Below, piece by piece: positions 23,511 to 35,420 of a stretch of DNA of 64,000 nucleotides (position 1 is the stretch's first letter; each line of letters opens with the position of its first letter). The DNA is taken from assembly GCA_947359465.1 (NCBI GenBank), contig OX375872.1:4756395-4820394 (forward strand), written 5' to 3'. The translations under genes and the position numbers were made by a program. This DNA is from Metellina segmentata. Lineage: Eukaryota; Arthropoda; Arachnida; Araneae; Tetragnathidae. Under the pieces are notes generated by a model. That model saw nothing but the letters and a program-made list of their open reading frames with translations, was not told where the DNA came from and ran no database searches.

Positions 23511-23645
23511 AGGGGCATTCCTTCTTTAGGTTTGTACGGGCTTCACAACCCCGGGGTACCTGAGTGATCTTTTCCTTTCCCAGGGGTTTACTTTCTTTGG
23601 TAAACATGGGGGTCGCGCTCCCGGGATACCCAAGCGATCTTTCTC
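23511..23645 (+). promoter_or_regulatory. two 71-bp tandem monomers in LINE 1 5' UTR
   Basis: 23511-23574 and 23582-23645 align with a 71-bp offset (AGGGG...TTCTTT...GGG..C..C...CCGGG.TACC....GATCTTT). Tandem 5' UTR monomers act as internal promoters in some LINEs. Promoter function here is inference. Confidence 0.6.
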
Positions 23646-24279
23646 TATCTTCGTCCCACTACTTTACTCCCCACCCCCTCTTATTTTCATATTTCACGAC
23701 TTGCGAATCGAAAAAATACTGTGGAAACTGTATTGAAATAATTTATGGAGAAATACCTCACATTCGTACTTGTAGGTATTTAAAAAAGTTTTTTTTTACC
23801 TCTTTTTTTAAGTTCTTTATATGAATTAATATTAGTTTAGCCTATTTTTGTTTGCTTTAAAATCTTCATTTATTTGTTTGCTTTTTTTGTTGCTTTTAAA
23901 AAGACGTCAGTACGTTTTTTCTGACCCGCATGTTTGTATCGGGGAAAAGTGGAGTCCTGGGGCACCTGATGCGTGCCCATGCTTCTGCGTAGACGGGTGG
24001 CTGGAGTGAGCCCGCTCTGGTCAATCGGCTCACCTAATTTCTCTGGGGTTCACCACGTCAGAGCGTTTGGACTCGAATGATATTAGGCATTTTGGGTTAG
24101 TGCTGTAGCTAGGGGTGCCCTGGGCGAACTACACCCCGACACTGCGGCACTATATTCTGGCTGTGACCCCTGAAGCAGTTCCGAGATCTGTTGATGGACA
24201 ACTGCCGGATACTGCTTCCCCTGGTTGGGCTCCATGGTGGGCGGGGGCACACCATAATGAACAACCTTTTCCATACATT

Positions 24280-25624
24280 ATGGATTCCAAAACTTCTTCT
24301 TGCCCCGACGGAGGCTTAGATCCGTCAAACCAACTTTGCAACGAACACTCAAATGATGTTAATGAGCTGTCTATCGAAACTTGTACTCCTAATTGTTCTG
24401 TAATTTCCGAACCAAAGAAATCAGTTCCAAAATTTATAATTATACACAACGAATACGGTAAATTAACAAAAATGTCACCTTTCCTAATAGAAAAATATAT
24501 AAAAAATGCAGCTGGAGAAGTAAAAAATGTTAAAAAATTGAAATCCGGAGACCTCTTAGTTGAGTCAAAATCTGAAATTCAGTCAGGAAAATTATTAAAT
24601 ATTAAAAACTTCGGTGAAATCGATGTTCAAGTATTGCCCCACAAAACACTCAATTATACCCGAGGAGTAATTTCATCTCAAGAACTATTAATGGTGTCTG
24701 ACGAGGAATTTGTGACAGAATTGAAAGATCAAAAAGTAATTGCAGCTAAACGAATTATGATGAGACGCGACGCAAATTATATTCCATCACGAAATGTTAT
24801 TTTAACCTTTGATTCCCCCGTAATGCCAAATAAAATAAAAGCTGGATACTTGTGCTGTGACGTAAGACCCTTCGTTCCTAGTCCCCTTCGATGCTTTCTA
24901 TGCCAAAGATTTGGACATGCCAAAACAGCATGTCGAGCATCAATTTCCACCTGTGCACGTTGCGCAAAGCCCGGTCATGACAGTTCAACATGCTCTGAAA
25001 TCGAACACTGTGTTAATTGCCAGGGAGATCATGCTGCATATTCGAAAATTTGCCCTCGTTGGATACAAGAAAAGGAAATACAGACAATTAGAGTCACCAA
25101 AAACCTCTCTTTTCCCGAAGCTAGAAAAATGGTAGAATCTCGTACACCTCGTCCTAATATCTCTTATGCATCCGTTATTAAAACTAGTAAAACAATAAGT
25201 ACCCAAACATATAATTCAGACTTTACATCAAATAAAGTAAATGCCGAAACTCAAATAATTTCAATTCCTGATAAATCTCAACCAATCAAATTAAATCATC
25301 AATCCCAAAGCGTAAGCCCAAAATCAACCGACAAACTTACAAATAAACCCTCAAACCTGCAGCAACCAAGAACCAGACCAGCAACAAAAATTTTCAAACC
25401 GAACCCAACAACCTCAATAGACCAAATTAAAAAAAAGCAAAATAAGAAAGACAAAACTACCCATCCCCCAGAACTCTAAAGATTCCACAAAAATACCGGA
25501 TCCAGAGTTAGATCTTCACCCTTCCACGGACTCTGACATGGAGTTTGATGGTGAGGACAGTATCGATCAAAGCGCTGCATTTTTTAGAAAGGGTTCTAGA
25601 TCTTTTAAAAAAATTTCTAAGTAA
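24280..25624 (+). pseudogene. LINE 1 ORF1, gag-like zinc-knuckle protein
   Basis: Start chosen at ATG 24280 (MDSKTSSCPDGG) because LINE 2 starts its ORF1 at the matching place. The frame is open further upstream to 24115, but that region aligns with 5' UTR. The N-terminal half resembles the PRE_C2HC-associated region of jockey ORF1 proteins. Residues about 200-270 hold three CCHC-type knuckles: CFLCQRFGHAKTAC, CARCAKPGHDSSTC and CVNCQGDHAAYSKIC (the last with variant spacing). A KEIQTIRVTKNLSFPEARKM segment follows, then a Ser/Thr/Lys-rich tail. TAA at 25477-25479 ends the main frame, but a +1 frame continues with an acidic tail (PDPELDLHPSTDSDMEFDGE) to TAA at 25622-25624. This suggests a one-base frameshift near 25470. 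The product would bind element RNA and chaperone reverse transcription. Confidence 0.8.
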
Positions 25625-25684
25625 GAACTCCCAATCTTTATTTCAGACAGTCTTTAAAGGGCTCTTAAATTTTTAAAGAATAAA

Positions 25685-28600
25685 ATGACCATTAATTTCT
25701 TAACTTGGAACTGTCATGGTTTTCGTACACATATCGACGATATTAAATATCTAATAAATAATTTTAACCCTGTTTGTCTAGCCCTTCAAGAAACATACTT
25801 AACGCCTAGTAACACAATAAATGTTAAAAACTATAATTTAATAAGAAATGATTACATAAACGGTGCACGCGCTTCTGGCGGCGTGGCACTGATGACCTTA
25901 CAGAATTTTCCATCCAGAAGAATTGCATTAAATACGAGAATTCAAGCAATAGCCATACAACTTCATATTAAATTTCTACTAACAATCTGCTGCATATATC
26001 TACCCCCAAATGAAAGCGTTAGCCAACAGGAACTAAATAACTTAATAACTCAACTTCCGTCTCCATACTTCATCATAGGGGACTTTAATGGACACAACCC
26101 TCTTTGGGGAAGTAATGATTTTAACACAAAAGGACATCAAATTGAGAAACTGATGGATGACCATTGTCTCTGCCTTTTAAATGATTCCAATCATACATAC
26201 TTCCATACCCCGACCCAAACCTTTCACACCCTGGACCTTGCAATATGTTCACCTACATTGCTCCCATTTTGGGACTTTAAGATTGACAATGATCTGCACA
26301 ATAGCGATCACTTTCCCATCGTTTTAACATATAATTGCAATGACATTTTATTACCCAGACTACCTGTGCGTTACATATTTGAAAAGGCGGATTGGACTCG
26401 ATATCAGATTGAATCAAAAATTACTGACAACATGGTTAAGATACCTAGCATACATAATGCCGTCGAAATTATAACAAACACCTTGATTAAAGCAGCAGAT
26501 GTGACTATCCCCAAAACATCGGGGAAAATTCCAAAATTATGGAAGCCTTGGTGGAATGAGGCATGCTCACAAGCCTATAAATTGCAAAAAAAAGCATGGA
26601 ACACTTTCAGACGTTATCCCACTACTTCGAATTTGATAGCTTTTAAACGTGCCAAAGCAGAAGCTCGAAAATTAAGGAGACGAAGGCAAAGATAATCCTG
26701 GCAAGAATTCATCAATTCAATAGAAAGTCGCATATCATCAAAACAGCTGTGGGGCAAAGTTCGAAAAATTACCGGCAAATATCACAAACCGAATATATCA
26801 TTTTTAATTCATAATGGACAAGTCGTTTCAGACGTGAAGACAATTGCTGATACCTTGGGAGAATCCTTTTCTAAAGTATCGCATGAGAGCTCTTACCCCC
26901 AAGATTTTATTAATTATAAACGATGTGAAGAACGCAAGACTTTAAACTTTCAACCATCGGCTCAAAAAACTTATAATCATGATTTTACCATACTTGAACT
27001 CCTGTAACCACATTAAGAAAATCACACCCAACTTCACCGGGCCCTGATCATATTCATCTTGACATGTTGACCCATCTCAATGAAGATTCATTACGAAATA
27101 TTTTACTTCTTTATAATAGAATTTGGACGGAGCAGGTTTTTCCAAAAACCTGGCATAAAGCTATTATTATTCCAATACCAAAGCCTGGGAAGGACCCTCA
27201 AAGCCCTAATAATTATCGACCCATTGCCTTGACAAGTTGTATTTGCAAGGTAATGGAAAGAATGGTGAATGCTCGTTTGATACATGTTCTTGAATCTGGA
27301 AAACATTTATCGGAATTTCAAAGCGGATTCCGGTTTGGACGAAGCACCAACGATAATGCCTTAATGCTGGAATCCTCTATCAGAGATGCTTTCGTCACAA
27401 AGAAGCATCTAGTTTCTGTATTCTTCGATATGGAGAAAGCTTATGATAGGACTTGGCGATATGGCATAATGCGGGACTTATACGAAATGGGCCTTCGGGG
27501 AAATCTCCCACTATTTATTCAAAACTTTTTATTGACAAGGACCTTTAGAGTTCGCATTAATAATATTTTATCAGATGACTTTCCACAGGAAGAGGGTGTT
27601 CCCAAGGAAGCGTTCTAAGCGTGATACTTTTTATTATTAAAATCAACGGTATTATTAAACAACTCCCGCCATATGTGCATGGAACGCTTTTTGTAGACGA
27701 TTTTCAAATATTCTGTTCTGGAATCAACATACCTTTTATTGAAAGACAACTCCAAACGGCTATTAGAACTGTAAGTAAGTGGGCTAATGAAAATGGTTTT
27801 GTTTTTTCTTCGCAAAAGACTGTATGTGTTCATTTTACTAGAAGACGCGGACTTTTTCCTGATCCAGAACTTTTACTTAACGAAACTGTTATTCCAGTAG
27901 TTCCAGAAATCAAATTTTTGGGTATTATTTTTGACTCGAAGTTATCTTTTCGATCCCACATCAAAGTATTGAAACGAAAATGTAACCAATCATTGAACAT
28001 TTTAAAGGTTTTATGTAACTCAACTTGGGGAGCTGATTTTACTTCTATTTTAAAAATTTACAAGGCAGTTGTTCGATCGAAACTTGATTATGGGAGCGTA
28101 ATATATGGATCTGCTGCTAAGTCTGTTCTTCAAGCTCTGGATACTATTCATCACCAAGGCCTACGATTGTCTCTCGGTGCTTTTCGCACTTCTCCAGTCC
28201 AGAGTTTATATATAATGACAGGCGAGCCGGGTTTAAGACTTCGACGTGAGAAACTTACTTTAAAATACTATTTTAAGATAGTATTTCAACCTTTAGCCAA
28301 CCCTTTTCATCCATTGCATAATAGAGTAACTAACCCTAAATTTGGAAGTCATTACTCATTAAAACCTTCATTCATACCATCATTTGGTTTTAGAGTTCGA
28401 ACTATAATGAAGTCTTTAAATGTTGACGATCTGGGAATATTTCCTAGAGAAAACGAACCTCCACCTTGGAATGATAAAAATTTACTTACCATGAATGATT
28501 TTTCTCATTTTTACAAATCATCAACCCCTGATACCATATATTTACAATTATTTCATTCCCATAGAAACAAATATTCATCTTTTAAAACAGTTTTTACTGA

Positions 28601-29384
28601 TGGATCTAAGAACGGGACAAATGTTGGAGCCGCGGCTGTTTTCGAGCATACAACCATTGCCAGAAAATTGCATGGTTGCTGCAGCTTCTTTACTTCAGAA
28701 ATCTACGCAATAATTTTAGCTTTAAAAACAATCTCTAAAGACATGAATAAAAACTGGATCTTGTATACCGATTCTAAAAGTAGCATCGAAGCCCTATTAA
28801 ATTATACACATAAAAGTCATCCTTTGGTTTTAAATGCAATAAATTTGGTCATAACATTAACAGAAAAGGACTTTCAGATATTCTTTTGTTGGATCCCTGG
28901 GCATGTAGGAATCCGGGGCAATGAGAAAGCCGATTTGGCAGCCAAAAACGCAACATTAATTATGAACATTTATGTCCCGATTGACGACATCGATAGAGTT
29001 TTAGCCCATGCCATAAATTCATCCTGGCAATCCACATGGAATTTAGAAAATCATAACAAACTTCATGATATTCAACCATCTATAATGGGATTCAGCAAAA
29101 CAAACTTAAATAGAAATCATCACATAAAACTAACAAGGCTCCGAATTGGACACTCTTTTTTTACCCATAGACATTTACTGCTGGGAGAACCTGCTCCTTC
29201 ATGCTCATCATGCAATAGTATTTTTTCCATAAAGCACATCTTGACAGAATGCCCGAATTTTAATTATCATAGACAAAACAGATTTAGTAGCTCCTTTATT
29301 AGCTTAACAGACTTGTTGATGGACCCATATCATAAGAATATATTTTTATTCCTTGCTGACATTGGTTTCTTAAACTATATTTAG
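25685..29384 (+). pseudogene. LINE 1 ORF2, endonuclease-RT-RNase H, three lesions
   Basis: Starts MTINFLTWNCHGF. The apurinic-like endonuclease has WNC-x-GF, LQETYL, GDFNGHNPLWGS, LDLAICS and NSDHFPI, all catalytic motifs present. The reverse transcriptase has SPGPDHI, YRPIALTSC, FDMEKAYDRTW and LFVDDF. The RNase H has TDGSKNG, SEIYAI, YTDSKS and GHVGIRGNEKADLAA (D-E-D-H-D present). It ends with a Cys/His zinc-binding segment CSSCNSIFSIKHILTEC. Lesions are TAA at 26693-26695, a frame change with TAA at about 27005, and a 1-nt deletion near 27604 where GVPQGS should be read. The last 587 codons are uninterrupted. The rarity of lesions suggests a young copy. Confidence 0.9.
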
Positions 29385-29484
29385 TTTTCATATCGACCAT
29401 AGCTCAGTCACAATTGTACTGAATTTTATTACATGGATTTTTAACTCTTTCTGATCAAAAACTAATAACGAACTAGTTATTGTT

Positions 29485-29518
29485 TGGCGCAGCATGGCCA
29501 AATCTGGCCCTTGTGCCA
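29485..29518 (+). promoter_or_regulatory. LINE 1 3' UTR two-stem hairpin
   Basis: Outer stem TGGCGCA (29485-29491) pairs with TGTGCCA (29512-29518), with one G-U. Inner stem GGCCA (29496-29500) pairs with TGGCC (29505-29509) around loop AATC. It sits one base before the A-rich start of the tail. LINE 2 folds the same way with different bases. Likely the reverse transcriptase recognition structure (inference). Confidence 0.75.
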
Positions 29519-29539
29519 TAAAAAACCAACCAACCAACC
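29519..29539 (+). repeat. LINE 1 tail, AACC tandem
   Basis: A short A run followed by ACC AACC AACC AACC, at the exact 3' end of the element. Simple tandem tails in place of poly(A) occur in several LINE groups. Confidence 0.8.
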
Positions 29540-29983
29540 TTTCGTTCTTCTTCTCCTCTACCCTTTGCTTTTTCTTCCTCCCTAGTTGTGGTTGCCTCTT
29601 CGGAGGTGAGGGCTCCCCTTGAGAAGCTTTTCGCCAGTCTGTGCTTCCAGCTCCTCTTGGGGATTATATCACCCACGTGTTTGCCGTGCGTGGAGACCTG
29701 TGTCTTCGGAAAAGGTGATCCTGGTGATTGAGGGACAACATAACGCCCCAATACATTGCTTCGAACAAACAGGAAGTGTACTTTGGTCCCAGTACATTAA
29801 TCGGCTGGTGGGATTACTCTGCTTGGGCTAAGGATCCGCTCACCAACTAGCTCCTTAGGGCAGTCATAGAGGTGAGTTGGGTTCGTATAGTCCCTGGCTA
29901 GCACCTGTGCAGGAACCTGTATCCCCTCGTTGGACTCCATGGTGGGTGGTGCCGCCGGGAACTGAACATTTATTTATAAAAAC

Positions 29984-31161
29984 ATGGAAAATCAAAAACC
30001 TACTTCTCCTTCAGTGGAGCACCTATCTAACGAAAGTAATGAACAAAATACATCTGTACACAAATTTTTTATCATAAAAAGTAAGGAAGGAAATCTCAAA
30101 AACATATCCGCAATTTTACTGCACAAAACTATATTGGGAATGGTTGGGGAAACAAAGAATATGAAAAAAAAAAAACACTCTCAGGAGATGTACTGGTTGA
30201 AGTTTCAAATAAAACACAATCATTAAACATACAAAAAATCAAATCCATTGGTCCAATAGAAGTAACTGTAACACCCCATAAAACTTTAAATTCATCTAGA
30301 GGCGTAATTTCTGAAGCAGACTTATTATATGACACTGAACAAGACATTGTAGAATCCCTTTCCGATAAATATGTAATCAATGTTAGAAGAATCACTATCC
30401 AAAGAAACGGTCAAAGAATACCCACCAAACATATTATATTAACTTTTAATACACCAAGTCTACCCAAACATGTTAAAATAGCCTACATTAATTACCCAGT
30501 TCGACCTTTCATACCAAACCCAGTCCGTTGCTTTAAATGTCAAAGATTCGGCCATTCTTTTCTTGCTTGCCGTTGCAAAGAGACCTGCGCCAAATGCTGT
30601 AGTACAGAACACAAGACCGATGTCTGTACTACATCATCCCTTTGCTGTGTAAACTGCAAAGGTGACCATCCAGCTTTTGCCAGGTCTTGCCCTAAATTTC
30701 AAACCGAGAAAGAAATTCAAACTATTAAAGTTCAACAAAACATTTCATTTCCGGAGGCCCGAAAAATTGTAAATGATCGCACCCCAAAACCTGGTATTTC
30801 TTACTCTTCAATAGTAAAAAAAACTTTTAAAACTAACGGAACTCAAACCGATGTAACTATTTTTAAGCCATCTGCCCAACATAAAACTTCAATGAGCCAA
30901 CCTATAACGCCTCTTTTTTCTAAAGCATCAGCTACAACCTCAACAAATACAAAACACATAAATAAACCAAATCGATCGACAAATACTTTTTTAAAAAGAG
31001 CCATATTATCTGAACAAAGCAATATTAAAATAGCAAAAAGTTCTTCTCAAACCTCTCTTCAGCCTGACGTTGCATCCAGAAATTTCATAACTGATCCTTC
31101 TACTAGCGACCTCATAAATCTATATAACACCGAAAGTGATATTTCCTCTATAGGAGAGTGA
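29984..31161 (+). pseudogene. LINE 2 ORF1, gag-like zinc-knuckle protein, frameshifted
   Basis: Begins MENQKPTSPSVEHLS at 29984. The frame is lost in a 12-A run at about 30165-30176 and continues in another frame with SGDVLVEVSNKTQ. The second part has VTVTPHKTLNSSRGVIS and the knuckles CFKCQRFGHSFLAC, CAKCCSTEHKTDVC and CVNCKGDHPAFARSC. FPEARKIV follows, then a Ser/Thr-rich tail with acidic end NTESDISSIGE before TGA. Same order as LINE 1 ORF1, which confirms a single disrupted gene. The A-run indel could also be a sequencing error. Confidence 0.82.
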
Positions 31162-31271
31162 TGGCTTGGAGACTTCGCCACCCAAGTCCAAGAAGGATCT
31201 TAGGCAAGACAAATCTCGTCCTAGGAAGAGAAAACACAAATAATTTTTCATTTCTTTTATCCTTTATTTTT

Positions 31272-34200
31272 ATGGCTTCCTTTCTTTCCTGGAACTGTCG
31301 GGGTTTTTGACAAAAAATTGATGATGTTAAAGACATCATAAACAAACACAATCCAGTTGCAATCCCCCTCCAGGAGACGTATTTAAGAAGCAATGATTCC
31401 ACCAACATTCACTATTTCACTGTATTCAGAAAAGATTACGATGTTGGCCAAAGAGCGTGTGGAGGTGTTGCATTGCTTACCTCCCATGACTTTCCAGTAA
31501 CTCAAATTAACCTAAAAACAAACCTGCAAGCTCTTGCTGTTAGACTTCATGTCAATATTTTGATAACAATATGCAATTTATACTTACCTCCTAACAACCA
31601 TGTCACCACTTCTGAATTAAATAATTTAATAGATCAACTTCCTCAACCATTCATTATACTTGGTGACCTAAATGGTCATCATATTCTCTGGGGCAATTCA
31701 GACATTAATCGTAGAGGCAAACAAATTGAGAAACTAATAACGGACAATGATTTATGTATAATGAATAACGGCCAACCTACTTATTTTCTCTCACCTTCAC
31801 TTACTTACCATTCAATAGATCTGGCAATCTGTACTCCTATTATTTTACCATTTTGGACCTTCTCTGTGGATCCTTACCTTTACAATAGTGACCATTATCC
31901 AATTAAACTTAAATATGAAGGCCAATACCAACCTCACACTGACAGCCAATCCAAATATATTTTTGAAACTGCCAACTGGCCACTCTTTACTAGCCTCGCA
32001 GATATTACTAACACGGGAGAAACTGATGACATCGATGCAGTTACTAATAAAATAACAGATATAATTATAGCTAGTGCTGACGCTTCCATTAAAAAAGTTA
32101 CTAATGCCCCTAAAAAACAGAAGAAGCCTTGGTGGAATGACGATTGTAGCGATGCTTACCGTAAACAAAGGAAGTCCTGGAATATCTTCAATAGATATCC
32201 AACAAGAGAAAACTATATTATTTATAAAAAAACTAAAGCGGCCTTTCGAAAAACTCAACGACTTAGTAAGAGGGATTCTTGGATAAATTATGTCAATAGT
32301 ATAAATAGTAAGACCACAAGTAAACACCTATGGACCAGGATTAAAAGAATTTCCGGTGTTTACCCCAACAGACAAATTCCTATACTAGAACACAATAATC
32401 AAATATTATCGGCACCCAAAGACATAGCAAACACAATTGCGTCATGCCTTTCCGAAATATCCAGCTCCAATAACTACAATGAAAGTTTAAAAAAAATTAA
32501 AGTTGCATCTGAAAAGAATAAAATTAATTTTACTTCGAACCGTATATTATCTTATAATTGTGATTTTACTTTTTCTGAATTGACAAAGGCTTTATCCTTT
32601 GTCCACAAATCAACTCCTGGCCCAGATAATATCAGTTACATCATGCTCAAACATCTTTCAAATAGTTCTCTAAATCATCTCCTCAAATTTTACAATAGAA
32701 TTTGGACCGAACATACGTTTCCGCAGTCATGGCGATATGCTACTATAATACCTATACTGAAACCAAATAAAGACCCCAAGAATCCTTCAAACTACCGTCC
32801 AATAGCCTTGACCAGCTGCGTATGCAAAGTTCTTGAAAAGATGGTCAACGCAAGGCTAATGTATATTTCAGAAAAAGATAAATGTCTCTCCCCTCTTCAA
32901 AGTGGCTTCAGAAAAAACCGTTCTACTATTGACAATCTTGTTGCTTTCGAATCTGAAATCAGAAATGCATTTGCAGAAAATAAACTCAATCTCTCAATTT
33001 TCTTCGACATCGAAAAAGCTTATGATCGAACGTGGAGACATGGAATTTTAAAAGCCATTTTTAAAAATGACATAAGAGGAAATCTGCCTATTTTTATCCA
33101 AAATTTCTTAGAGAAAAGGTATTTTAAAGTAAGGATTGGATCGATTTTATCCGATATTTTTATTCAAGAGGAGGGAGTGCCACAAGGCAGTGTTTTAAGT
33201 GTGACTCTATTTATTTTAAAGATTAATGATATTGTTTCTAATTTGCCTCCATCTGTAAAAGGTCTTATTTACGTTGACGATCTGCAAATTTCATGCGCAG
33301 CTAAGGACATTCGTTTAATAGAGAGACAACTTCAACAGGCAGTTAACAAAATCACACATTGGACTAACGAAAATGGTTTCAGTTTTTCACCATCGAAAAC
33401 TGCATGCGTTCATTTTTGCAAAAACCGAAAACTTCACCTTGACCCTGAAATATTTTTCAAAGATATTTTAATTAATGTTGTGGACAATTTTAAATTTTTA
33501 GGTATCATATTTGACAAGAAGTTGACTTTTCAACCGCATATTTTAAATCTACGCAAACGTTGCGAAAAGGCTCTTAACATCTTACGATTTTTATCAAAAT
33601 TATCATGGGGATCCGATCAAACTTGTCTTTTAAAAATATATAGAGCATTAATACGATCAAAATTAGATTACGGCTGCGTGGTGTATGGTTCAGCAAGAAA
33701 ATCTGCTCTTCAAACCCTGAACACTATTCACCACACAGCTTTACGTTTATGTTCTGGTGCCTTTAGGACTTCACCCGTGAGCAGCTTGTATGTAGAATCT
33801 TTTGAACCTTCCCTGGACTTAAGACGACAGTTGTTATCACTGGAATACTATTTTAGAATTACCTCAACCCCTCATCACCCATTGCATACCATTCATCACA
33901 GTCCATATTTAAAACGCCTCTATCAAGCTAAAACATCCTTCATCCCTACACTCCACTTGAGAATGCTGGACGTGTTGAACGGATCCGAACTTTCTTCACT
34001 TGACGTCATCCAGAAAAAACTGTATGCTTTCTCTCCTTGGTTTAATCATTATTTTGAATTCCAAAACCCGTTCCAAAATTTCCATAAAGCAGATACCTCG
34101 GATATTATTTACAAACAGCTTTTTCAAAATCATATAGAACATTACTCTAATTTTATACATATTTATAGGGTCTAAAAAGGCAAACTACGTTGGAGCTGCG

Positions 34201-35010
34201 TTCACTATTAATGATTCCCTTCACAGTTTTAAACTTCATTCTTCATGTTCTGTTTTTACTGTTGAAATAATGGCCATTTTTAAAGCATTAGAAAATATAT
34301 CCGATCATTGTTATAAAAAATGTATCATTTTTACAGATTCATTAAGCGTTTTACAATCATTGAAACATCCTGATCATGACAGTCATCCCATTGTTTTAGA
34401 CTCATTAAAAAGAATTTATCATCTTTCATCCAAAAATTTTAAGTTAATATTTTGCTGGATCCCATCTCATGTTGGGATATAAGGTAATGAAATAGTTGAC
34501 AAAGCCGCCAAATCTGCCGTAAATAATTTTAACCACACTATCCCTTTCCGTGACTTAAAATCTTTTGTTCACAAATTTTTAGAAACAAAATGGCAGAACG
34601 AATGGAATGAACAAACGGAGAACAAACTCCATACTTTAAAACGAAATATAATTCAATGGAAATCGCTACCTTTTAGAAGACAGGATGTAATTCTAACACG
34701 TCTCCGTATTGGTCACACGCGAATAACCCATAGACACCTCCTCCTCGGAGAAGATCATCCCATTTGCAACTACTGCATTTGTCCACTTACTGTGAAACAC
34801 ATTTTAATAGATAGTTCTCATTTTAATTATCAACGTCTTAAATATTTTAATTCTTATACCTTGACTTTAGAAGACATGGTTGGGGAGAATCCTCATCCAA
34901 ATATTTTTAGCTTTTTACATGAAATTGGTTTTATCCATCACATAATTTTATGTAGTATTCATTCATTATGTTTTTACTTATTTCACTTCATTATTATATT
35001 ATATATTTGA
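31272..35010 (+). pseudogene. LINE 2 ORF2, endonuclease-RT-RNase H, disrupted
   Basis: ATG at 31272 gives MASFLSWNCRGF, then TGA at 31308-31310 replacing the Arg codon seen in LINE 1. About 950 open codons follow to 34175. The endonuclease has LQETYL, GDLNGHHILWGN, SIDLAIC and NSDHYPI. The RT has TPGPDNI, YRPIALTSC, FFDIEKAYDRTW, EEGVPQGSVLS and IYVDDLQI. A 5-nt deletion at about 34166 removes the first RNase H Asp and shifts the frame. The domain continues with VEIMAI, FTDSLS and SHVGI, then TAA at 34480-34482, then GNEIVDKAAK. The Cys/His tail is CNYCICPLTVKHILI (its final Cys changed), ending at 35010. The C-terminus is extended by a hydrophobic run compared with LINE 1. Confidence 0.88.
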
Positions 35011-35027
35011 TTTTTTCATCTTGAGTT

Positions 35028-35060
35028 TGGCATAATATGTCCCAAGAGGACTCAATGCCA
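35028..35060 (+). promoter_or_regulatory. LINE 2 3' UTR two-stem hairpin
   Basis: Outer stem TGGCAT (35028-35033) pairs with ATGCCA (35055-35060). Inner stem GTCC (35039-35042) pairs with GGAC (35048-35051) around CAAGA. Same arrangement and spacing as LINE 1, about 10 bases before the tail. Confidence 0.78.
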
Positions 35061-35070
35061 CAAAATCATA

Positions 35071-35088
35071 TCCAATCCAATCCAATCC
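35071..35088 (+). repeat. LINE 2 tail, TCCAA tandem
   Basis: TCCAA x3 plus TCC at the 3' end of LINE 2. Differs from the AACC tail of LINE 1. Confidence 0.85.
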
Positions 35089-35130
35089 ATTTCTTTCAAT
35101 GTAAACTTCTTTCAGGCAAGCATTAAATGA

Positions 35131-35420
35131 ATAGTTCAATTAATCTCGATGTAAGAATAGCGACTTTCAATATGGAGATGATTCCTAAAATTGAGAACAA
35201 ATTTCACATTAAATATCTCCAAATATAAAGATAGAAAAAAATGTGAATGAAATTTAGACAAATTTAACGATGCAGAATCTGATTAAGGCATCCAAACATG
35301 GTGTTTCCCTTGAGAAATTTGTTATTTGAGCAAAATTTTAAATGAAGACGTCCCCTAATGCAGTTTTTTTTATTTGAATTTGTAGATTCCCTATAGCATG
35401 ATACTCTCTATAGGTGCTGA
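35131..35420 (+). mobile_element. MITE derived from Tc1 element, copy
   Basis: CAATTAATCTCGATGTAAG, ATGGAGATGATTCCTAAAAT, GATGCAGAATCTGATTAAGG and GGTGTTTCCCTTGAG match the Tc1 remnant end at 345-600 and the other MITE copies. The right end is unclear. Confidence 0.62.

Larger units (their letters stand above)
23480..29539 (+). mobile_element. jockey-like non-LTR retrotransposon, LINE 1
   Basis: About 6.1 kb: a GC-rich 5' UTR with two 71-bp monomers, ORF1 (zinc-knuckle protein), ORF2 (endonuclease, RT, RNase H), and a short 3' UTR ending in a hairpin and an AACC tandem tail. No LTRs. The 5' edge is approximate, placed where GC-rich sequence begins. Nearly full length, with few lesions. It is directly followed by LINE 2 in the same orientation. 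Confidence 0.85.
29540..35088 (+). mobile_element. jockey-like non-LTR retrotransposon, LINE 2
   Basis: About 5.5 kb, same architecture as LINE 1 but a different family (proteins roughly half identical by eye). It starts where LINE 1 ends and closes with a hairpin and a TCCAA tandem tail (35071-35088). The 5' UTR is 29540-29983. At least four lesions in the ORFs. Confidence 0.85.

Noticed and set aside
24115..24279. Upstream in-frame ATG for LINE 1 ORF1
   Set aside because: The region aligns with the 5' UTR of LINE 2, which has no open frame there. The homologous start is 24280.
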